Shown piece after piece: positions 1 through 4,064 of a DNA stretch of 5,425 nucleotides. The position numbers and the translations under genes were made by a program. Each line of letters opens with the position of its first letter. Position 1 is the first letter of the stretch. This stretch comes from CAIVPM01 sp049242885 (GTDB taxonomy: Bacteria > Bacteroidota > Bacteroidia > Chitinophagales > Chitinophagaceae), in the NCBI GenBank assembly GCA_049242885.1, contig JBMLOQ010000010.1, positions 1 through 5,425 of the forward strand, written 5' to 3'. The notes below the pieces were generated by a model. It searched no databases. It saw only the letters and a list, made by a program, of their open reading frames with translations, and had not been told where the DNA came from.

Positions 1-1031
1 GCAGCCATTAAAGCTGAAATGGGGATGGTAATTATCCAAGCCCAAAGTAAATTAATAGTTACACCCCAACGCACAGCACTTAAACGCTTAGTAGCACCAA
101 CGCCAATAATACTACCAGTGATGGTATGTGTAGTGGAAACTGGAATTTTAAAATGCTCAGATAAAAATAATGTGATGGCACCAGCAGTTTCTGCAGCTAC
201 ACCTTCTAAAGGAGTAACTTTTGTAATTTTAGTACCCATAGTTTTTACAATTTTCCAACCACCGCTAAGTGTACCTAAGCCTATAGCTAAAAAACTGGTT
301 AATGGCACCCACCAATAATCATCAATAAAATGTCCAAAACGTTCTTTTATAGGCAAGTTTAAATAGGCGGTATTCCCTGTTTGTACTTCATAAAAAATCA
401 CAGCTGCACCAATAATACCCATTACTTTTTGTGCATCGTTTCCTCCATGTCCTATGCTAAAAGCTGCTGATGATACCAATTGTAATTTTTTAAACATTCC
501 TTCCGCTTTGTATGGATTGGATCTTTTTGCTGCATGCACAATTAAAATTGTAATCACAAACGCAATAAACATACCAATTAAAGGTGCAAAAAAGATGAAT
601 AAAAAGGTAGGAATTACTTTTCCTAAGTTAACAATTGTTGATAAGCCGTTATTGGCTAAATTGGCACCTGCTAAAGCAGCTCCAACAAATCCACCCATTA
701 AAGTATGTGATGAGCTAGATGGAATTCCAAACCACCAAGTAATTAAGTTCCATACAATGGCTGCAAGTAAACCTGCAAGGATTACATATAGATTTATAAA
801 ATTTGGATTCACCCATTTACTAACGGTTTCACCAATTCCAAAATGACCAATTATATATTTACTAATAAAAAAAGCTAGGAAATTAAAAAAAGCTGCCCAC
901 AATACTGCTTGAAAAGGACTTAATACTTTTGTTGAAACTATTGTGGCTATTGAGTTTGCTGCATCATGAAAGCCATTAATATAATCAAAAATCAATGCTA
1001 ATGCAATAATTACTACAAGCAATGTAAACAT
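1..1031 (-). CDS. pit: PiT-family inorganic phosphate transporter (3' end cut by window edge)
   Basis: This is an inner-membrane low-affinity phosphate permease, which in this family imports phosphate (often as a metal-phosphate complex) driven by H+ or Na+. The 343 visible residues show both halves of the inverted-repeat PiT fold. The N-terminal half has the signature GFHDAANSIAT (residues 20-30) and GIPSSSSHT (102-110). The C-terminal half has GHGGNDAQKV (194-203) and PVSTTHTITGS (297-307). The protein is hydrophobic throughout with only a short central loop, as in the compact bacterial PiT forms. The start is the ATG at 1029-1031, which places the DYINGFHDAAN helix at the usual distance from the N terminus. 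There is no Shine-Dalgarno site, only an A/T-rich leader. The stop lies beyond position 1, and probably only the end of the last helix is missing. It follows the DUF47 gene by 39 bases with no terminator between them, so the two are probably cotranscribed. The family assignment is near certain; the coupling ion and metal are not visible. Confidence 0.96.
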   Translation of the reverse strand, partial: MFTLLVVIIALALIFDYINGFHDAANSIATIVSTKVLSPFQAVLWAAFFNFLAFFISKYIIGHFGIGETVSKWVNPNFINLYVILAGLLAAIVWNLITWWFGIPSSSSHTLMGGFVGAALAGANLANNGLSTIVNLGKVIPTFLFIFFAPLIGMFIAFVITILIVHAAKRSNPYKAEGMFKKLQLVSSAAFSIGHGGNDAQKVMGIIGAAVIFYEVQTGNTAYLNLPIKERFGHFIDDYWWVPLTSFLAIGLGTLSGGWKIVKTMGTKITKVTPLEGVAAETAGAITLFLSEHFKIPVSTTHTITGSIIGVGATKRLSAVRWGVTINLLWAWIITIPISALMA

Positions 1032-1070
1032 GGGGTAAATTATATTTTTTTAAGAATTTTGCAGTTTTTA

Positions 1071-1718
1071 TTAAGCATATTTTATGGTTATGCTTTCAAT
1101 TACATTAGCTGCATCTTCACATTTATCAGTAGCATTTTCTAATACCTGATAAATTTCTCTACGTTTTATAACCTCTTTGAAATCTGTTTCGTTTTGAAAC
1201 AATCTTTCAATACTCATATCAAATACATCGTCTGCTTGATTTTCTAAGCTGTGAATTTTGATGAATGTATCTGTTAAGTTTTTTAATTCTTTCAAATCTC
1301 TAAGGCAGTAAACCGCTTTTTTAATTTCTACTGTTCCAAGTTCAATTAACTCTGCAAGTTTTTGTATTCCTGTATCGTTAGGATTTACATTATAAAAATT
1401 AATTTTTTTGGCAGAGCTATAAATGTAATCACAAATATCATCAAGAGAAGAAGCAAGGTAGTGAATATCCTCTCTATCAAATGGCGTTATAAAATTTCTA
1501 CCCAACTCCATAAAAATTTGATGCGTTTTTTCATCGTTTTTATGTTCTAAATCTTCAACTATTTTTATTAGGGGGGCACGTTGATCGTAATCTGGTTCGT
1601 AAACAACATTTTTTAGTGCAATGCCCATGTCAGATACATTGTTGGCAACTTCTTCAAATAAATCGTAGAAAATTTTGTTTTTTGGCATAAAGAGTTTGCC
1701 AAAAGAATTTAATCCCAT
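1071..1718 (-). CDS. DUF47 / PhoU-like phosphate transport accessory protein
   Basis: This 215-residue soluble all-helical protein belongs to the DUF47 (TIGR00153, YkaA-like) family, related to PhoU. Such proteins are usually encoded next to PiT permeases and are thought to modulate them. The N-terminal MGLNSFGKLFMPKNKIFYDLFEEVA block is typical. Two PhoU-like halves carry acidic ExxxD pairs expected to bind metal: E58/D62 (LEHKND) and the D93/D94/D97 cluster in the first half, E159/D163 (LENQADD) and E194/D198 with E201/D202 in the second. Length matches the family. The ATG at 1716-1718 is preferred over the internal Met11 because homologues begin with the same block before the PKxK motif. 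It is the first gene of the operon, with the permease 39 bases downstream. A TACATTTG element sits just upstream. The family call is firm; the regulatory role is inferred from neighbourhood and family. Confidence 0.93.
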   Translation of the reverse strand: MGLNSFGKLFMPKNKIFYDLFEEVANNVSDMGIALKNVVYEPDYDQRAPLIKIVEDLEHKNDEKTHQIFMELGRNFITPFDREDIHYLASSLDDICDYIYSSAKKINFYNVNPNDTGIQKLAELIELGTVEIKKAVYCLRDLKELKNLTDTFIKIHSLENQADDVFDMSIERLFQNETDFKEVIKRREIYQVLENATDKCEDAANVIESITIKYA

Positions 1719-1735
1719 GAGTTAAATTTTAGTTG

Positions 1736-1743
1736 CAAATGTA
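1736..1743 (-). promoter_or_regulatory. Candidate -7 element for the DUF47-pit operon
   Basis: Read on the minus strand this is TACATTTG, an exact match to the Bacteroidota -7 consensus TAnnTTTG. It lies 17 bases before the DUF47 start codon, so the leader would be only about 10-12 bases long. No TTTG (-33) element is seen at the expected spacing, so this is a half-supported promoter. No PhoB-box-like direct repeat was recognised next to it. Confidence 0.4.
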
Positions 1744-1750
1744 GTATCAT

Positions 1751-1812
1751 ATTTCTTTGAAAGGTAAGTTTATCATTTTAGTTAATAATTTCTTAACAAC
1801 GAATTTCTTTGA
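1751..1812. repeat. 10-base direct repeat in the DUF47/rnhA divergent region
   Basis: ATTTCTTTGA occurs at 1751-1760 and again at 1803-1812, 52 bases apart, inside the 142-base region between the divergent DUF47 and rnhA genes. One copy lies just upstream of the DUF47-side promoter element and the other just upstream of the rnhA-side element. In such AT-rich DNA a 10-base repeat can arise by chance, so a role as a pair of regulator sites is only a possibility. Confidence 0.25.
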
Positions 1813-1815
1813 GTG

Positions 1816-1823
1816 TATTTTTG
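1816..1823 (+). promoter_or_regulatory. Candidate -7 element for rnhA
   Basis: TATTTTTG matches the Bacteroidota -7 consensus TAnnTTTG and lies 37 bases before the rnhA ATG. That predicts a 5' leader of about 30 bases. There is no clear TTTG at -33, so support is partial. Confidence 0.35.
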
Positions 1824-1824
1824 A

Positions 1825-1840
1825 AGCCAAAAAAATGGCT
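1825..1840 (+). repeat. Small inverted repeat at the start of the rnhA leader
   Basis: AGCCA at 1825-1829 and TGGCT at 1836-1840 form a perfect 5-base stem around a six-A loop, immediately after the candidate rnhA -7 element. If transcription starts near 1829 the hairpin would sit at or across the RNA 5' end. It is not followed by a T-run, so it does not look like a terminator. It could be a protein-binding dyad, a 5' stabilising hairpin, or chance. Confidence 0.3.
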
Positions 1841-1860
1841 ATAAATATTTAAATACTAAA

Positions 1861-2346
1861 ATGGAAGAAAGTAAAAAGCTTGTTATTTATACAGATGGGG
1901 CAGCAAGGAATAATCCAGGTAAAGGTGGCTATGGAGCAATTTTAATGTGGGGAAGCGTAAAAAAAGAACTAAGTGCTGGATATTTACTTACAACCAATAA
2001 TAGAATGGAACTTATGGGGGTAATTGCTGCTTTACAAATATTAAATAAAGAAAATTTGACAATAGATATTTTTACAGACAGTAAGTATTTAGTTGATAGT
2101 GTTGAAAAAAAATGGCTCAACAATTGGATTAAAACAAATTTTAAAGGAGGTAAAAAGAATAGGGATTTATGGATGTTGTATTATAAACTAGCTAGTAAGC
2201 ATACCGTAAAATTTAATTGGGTGAAAGGGCATGCCGATAATCCATATAACAATAGATGCGATGTTTTAGCAACTACTGCAGCTGATGGTAAAAACTTATT
2301 GATTGATGAAGGTTACATTAAAGAGCAAGAAAATTTATTTAGTTAA
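1861..2346 (+). CDS. rnhA: Ribonuclease HI
   Basis: This 161-residue enzyme cuts the RNA strand of RNA:DNA hybrids in the cytoplasm, removing R-loops and primer RNA. The complete RNase HI active site is visible: D12 in YTDGAARNNPG, E50 in NNRMEL, D73 in TDSKYL and D134 in NNRCDVLA, with the supporting His124 in WVKGHADNP. The W85-W89 segment with the following KGGKKNRDLW stretch corresponds to the basic handle region of the E. coli enzyme that grips the hybrid. Length is close to the 155 residues of the E. coli protein. The ATG at 1861 gives the usual few residues before the first strand and is preceded by an A/T-rich leader without a Shine-Dalgarno site, normal for the phylum. It is transcribed alone, divergently from the phosphate operon, and ends at the shared terminator 27 bases after the stop. 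No anomalies are seen. Confidence 0.97.
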   Translation: MEESKKLVIYTDGAARNNPGKGGYGAILMWGSVKKELSAGYLLTTNNRMELMGVIAALQILNKENLTIDIFTDSKYLVDSVEKKWLNNWIKTNFKGGKKNRDLWMLYYKLASKHTVKFNWVKGHADNPYNNRCDVLATTAADGKNLLIDEGYIKEQENLFS

Positions 2347-2372
2347 GCATAAATTTCATGGGTTTTAAATAA

Positions 2373-2405
2373 AAAAAAGAAGTTGCAAATTGCAACTTCT
2401 TTTTT
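2373..2405. terminator. Bidirectional intrinsic terminator shared by rnhA and tRNA-Lys
   Basis: The 33 bases form a perfect palindrome with 16-base arms (2373-2388 and 2390-2405) around a single central A. In RNA this folds as a GAAGTTGC/GCAACTTC core with a five-base loop, flanked by an A-tract on one side and a T-tract on the other. It therefore reads as hairpin plus U-run from both strands. It lies 27 bases after the rnhA stop and one base beyond the 3' end of the minus-strand tRNA, so it should end both convergent transcripts. Confidence 0.9.
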
Positions 2406-2406
2406 G

Positions 2407-2479
2407 TGATCTCGCTGGGACTCGAACCCAGGACCCCATCATTAAAAGTGATGTGCTCTACCAACTGAGCTACGAAATC
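2407..2479 (-). tRNA. tRNA-Lys, anticodon UUU
   Basis: The minus strand folds into a complete 73-base cloverleaf. The acceptor stem GATTTCG/CGAGATC has one T-G wobble. The D arm is GCTC-AGTTGGTA-GAGC. The anticodon stem CATCA/TGATG closes the loop CTTTTAA, giving anticodon TTT (lysine). The variable loop is GGGTC. The T arm is CTGGG-TTCGAGT-CCCAG, followed by discriminator base A. CCA is not encoded (the genomic bases after the discriminator are CAA), so it must be added by the nucleotidyltransferase. UUU can read both AAA and AAG; AAA is very common in these AT-rich genes. A consensus promoter lies 28 bases upstream, and the shared terminator begins one base beyond the discriminator. Confidence 0.97.
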
Positions 2480-2506
2480 TTTACCCTTTTTCGTTATTTG
2501 GGAGTG

Positions 2507-2537
2507 CAAAAATAGAAGTAATTTTATTACAGCCAAA
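2507..2537 (-). promoter_or_regulatory. Consensus Bacteroidota promoter for tRNA-Lys
   Basis: On the minus strand TTTG (2537-2534) is followed after exactly 19 bases by TATTTTTG (2514-2507). This fits the TTTG / TAnnTTTG pair used by the primary sigma factor of Bacteroidota. Transcription would start near 2500, about 20 bases before the mature tRNA 5' end at 2479, leaving a short leader for RNase P. The DNA just upstream is almost pure A/T and could act as an UP-like element. This is the best promoter match in the window. Confidence 0.75.
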
Positions 2538-2538
2538 T

Positions 2539-2554
2539 ATATTTTAAAAAATAT
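2539..2554. repeat. AT-only inverted repeat next to the tRNA promoter
   Basis: ATATTTT (2539-2545) and AAAATAT (2548-2554) are perfect complements separated by AA. The dyad starts two bases upstream of the tRNA-Lys -33 element. Being pure A/T it may simply reflect composition, or act as a bent or UP-like region that strengthens the promoter. Confidence 0.3.
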
Positions 2555-2560
2555 TTTATT

Positions 2561-2617
2561 TTGTTTTACACATTTATCGTGGAAGCTTTTTTTATCAATC
2601 TTGTTTTACACATTTAT
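2561..2617. repeat. Pair of exact 17-base direct repeats, 40 bases apart
   Basis: The 17-base sequence TTGTTTTACACATTTAT occurs identically at 2561-2577 and 2601-2617. The 23 bases between copies (CGTGG, a T-run, ATCAATC) are not repeated. The pair lies in the roughly 295-base gene-free stretch between the tRNA-Lys gene and the 3' end of the DUF5690 gene, which otherwise holds only the tRNA promoter and A/T-rich dyads. No coding sequence, structured RNA or mobile element was recognised there. Two copies do not make a CRISPR array and no element boundary is seen. They could be tandem protein-binding sites upstream of the tRNA promoter or the remains of a small duplication. Confidence 0.7.
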
Positions 2618-2722
2618 TTTAAAAATAACCACCATTTTAAAAAAAAAATATACAAAATAATTGTAGCGTTAAAATCAATTATTTCAATAATTTGGTTTAA
2701 ATAATTTGCTTTATAAAATGAA

Positions 2723-2734
2723 AGTTTGCAAACT
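2723..2734. repeat. 12-base perfect palindrome downstream of the DUF5690 gene
   Basis: AGTTTGCAAACT is a perfect dyad with no central spacer, 41 bases beyond the stop codon of the minus-strand transporter. On that strand it is followed by TTCATTTTAT, so it could serve as a weak terminator hairpin for the transporter, but the stem is short and the T-run is interrupted. A protein-binding dyad is the alternative. Confidence 0.3.
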
Positions 2735-2774
2735 AAAAATTCAACTTAATTCTACTTGCAATAATTATAAAATA

Positions 2775-4022
2775 TCAAACCCTGGCTTTGTATTTTTTTC
2801 TAAAAAACAACCACATGGCTATTGTTGCAAATACACCAACTATGGATAAATAAAAAACTATAGTAATAAAAAAGTTTGTCCAATTGGTATTTATTTTAAA
2901 CACTTCTTTACTTAGTAATACAGTAATGCTGCCAACATATCCAAAAGAATCGGCTAAGTAAATTAAAAAACCAACGTTTCCTACAATTCCAAAACTGGCA
3001 ATCATTCTTTCAAAAAAAACAGCATTAAAAGGTATATACACTAAGTATAAGCCAAGACCAGTTAAAAGCATAAAAATATATCCACTAATTACTTCTTGTT
3101 TATATAAGTAGCTAGCTCCACCAGCAACAATAAAACCTATAATAATTAAAAGGTGAATTATAAAAAACGCTTTGATGGATTTTTTAATTAAAACCAATGC
3201 TCCAATAATCACCAACAAACCTATAGTAATAGGTATTTCTGTGCTGCTAAACAAGCTTGGCTTTGCTGCATAGCCCATTTCTTTCCACATTTCTGCACTA
3301 AAATTGTCTCTAATATCTCTTACTAAAGTTACAAATCCATAAATGAAAATAGCTAATACAATACCTACAAAATAGTTACTAATAATTTCTTTTCTTTTAG
3401 TAGCATCAATAGGTGTACGTAAGTTTCGTGCAGTAATATCTTCCTCGTTTGGTGGTGCAATTTTTTCCATCATAAAAACAAATAAAATCAAAGGCAATAC
3501 AAAAACGAGCCCTGTTAAAAAAGGAATCCAAAAATCGTTTATTGCAAAGCTATTTTGCAACCAAGCACCTACTGTTTTTACAAATCCAGCTGCAAAAATA
3601 AAACTAGTAGCAAGGGCAGCTCCTATAAAATCTGTTGCTCTTCTACCTTCAACATAACTAAATACTACACCCCATAGCATTCCTAAAGGAAATCCATTTG
3701 TAAATAGAAAAACAATATTGTATGGTGTTGGCGTAATGGCAAAGAGAAACCAACTTACCCAAGCAATACCTACTAAACTAAATATAATTTTATACCTGCC
3801 TTCTTGTTTAAGTTCACCAATAAATTTTATACCATAAAATTTTGCCATCATATAGCCAATAAGTTGGGCAATGACCATACAAGTTTTAAAATTTAAGCCC
3901 CATAAAACTTCGTTTTGATAAGTAGCTACTGTAAAGCTTTTTCTAAATCCAAAAACCACAGTATAGGTAAGAAAAGCTGCTAGGGCAGCAAATAACGGCG
4001 AAGCAATTTTTTTAGTTATCAT
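2775..4022 (-). CDS. DUF5690 family MFS-like membrane protein (transporter of unknown substrate)
   Basis: This 415-residue polytopic inner-membrane protein is a DUF5690 family member, a group of Bacteroidota proteins with a major-facilitator-type layout; no substrate is known to me. About twelve hydrophobic helices are visible, split 6+6 by a hydrophilic loop at roughly residues 186-215. Family blocks recognised are GFRKSFTVATY (25-35), IGYMMAKFYGIKFIGEL (55-71), NGFPLGMLWGVVFSYVEGRR (109-128) and LVRDIRDNFSAEMW (233-246). The positive R27-K28 in helix 1 and R235 at the end of helix 7 fall where GlpT/UhpT-type organophosphate antiporters keep their phosphate-binding arginines, which suggests but does not show an anionic substrate. 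The ATG at 4020-4022 places a short basic N terminus before helix 1. The protein ends with a basic RKKYKARV tail. The gene is divergent from the amidohydrolase, 42 bases apart. No consensus promoter is seen in front of it. Confidence 0.85.
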   Translation of the reverse strand: MITKKIASPLFAALAAFLTYTVVFGFRKSFTVATYQNEVLWGLNFKTCMVIAQLIGYMMAKFYGIKFIGELKQEGRYKIIFSLVGIAWVSWFLFAITPTPYNIVFLFTNGFPLGMLWGVVFSYVEGRRATDFIGAALATSFIFAAGFVKTVGAWLQNSFAINDFWIPFLTGLVFVLPLILFVFMMEKIAPPNEEDITARNLRTPIDATKRKEIISNYFVGIVLAIFIYGFVTLVRDIRDNFSAEMWKEMGYAAKPSLFSSTEIPITIGLLVIIGALVLIKKSIKAFFIIHLLIIIGFIVAGGASYLYKQEVISGYIFMLLTGLGLYLVYIPFNAVFFERMIASFGIVGNVGFLIYLADSFGYVGSITVLLSKEVFKINTNWTNFFITIVFYLSIVGVFATIAMWLFFRKKYKARV

Positions 4023-4064
4023 TACTCAATAAAAATAGTAGTATTGCTACAAATTTGATGTAGA
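4023..4064. promoter_or_regulatory. 42-base divergent intergenic region
   Basis: These 42 bases must hold the translation leaders of both the DUF5690 gene (leftward) and the amidohydrolase (rightward). Promoters probably overlap the neighbouring coding starts. Two small dyads are visible: GTAG-TATTG-CTAC (4038-4050) and the 8-base palindrome CAAATTTG (4050-4057). No exact TAnnTTTG element was found on either strand here. One shared regulator could control both genes, but this is inferred only from the spacing. Confidence 0.3.

Noticed and set aside
19..846. Open plus-strand frames of 99 and 130 codons at 19-318 and 454-846
   Set aside because: They lie antisense to the PiT permease gene, whose signature motifs are intact throughout. 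Their translations show no recognisable domain.
1032..1070. Terminator between the DUF47 and PiT genes
   Set aside because: The 39 bases are A/T-rich with T-runs but show no stem, so cotranscription is more likely.
1362..1550. Plus-strand 62-codon frame
   Set aside because: It is antisense to the well-supported DUF47 gene and low in complexity, so it is a shadow frame.
1929..2123. Minus-strand 64-codon frame
   Set aside because: It is antisense to rnhA, within its catalytic core, with no independent evidence.
2339..2536. Minus-strand 65-codon frame containing FVAQLVEHITFNDGVLGSSP
   Set aside because: This is the translation of the tRNA-Lys gene. Peptides of this VAQLVEH...GVLGSSPS type are a well-known artefact of translating tRNA genes.
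2561..2617. The two 17-base repeats as a minimal CRISPR array
   Set aside because: There are only two copies, the unit is shorter than usual CRISPR repeats, the sequence is not palindromic, and no cas gene is nearby.
4050..4057. CAAATTTG as a -7 promoter element for the amidohydrolase
   Set aside because: It has CA in place of the TA of TAnnTTTG, lacks a TTTG at the proper distance upstream, and would leave almost no leader before the ATG at 4065.
4058..4063. ATG followed at once by TAG just before the amidohydrolase start
   Set aside because: A start-stop pair could affect translation, but there is no ribosome-binding signal or other sign that it is used. A chance occurrence is the simpler explanation.
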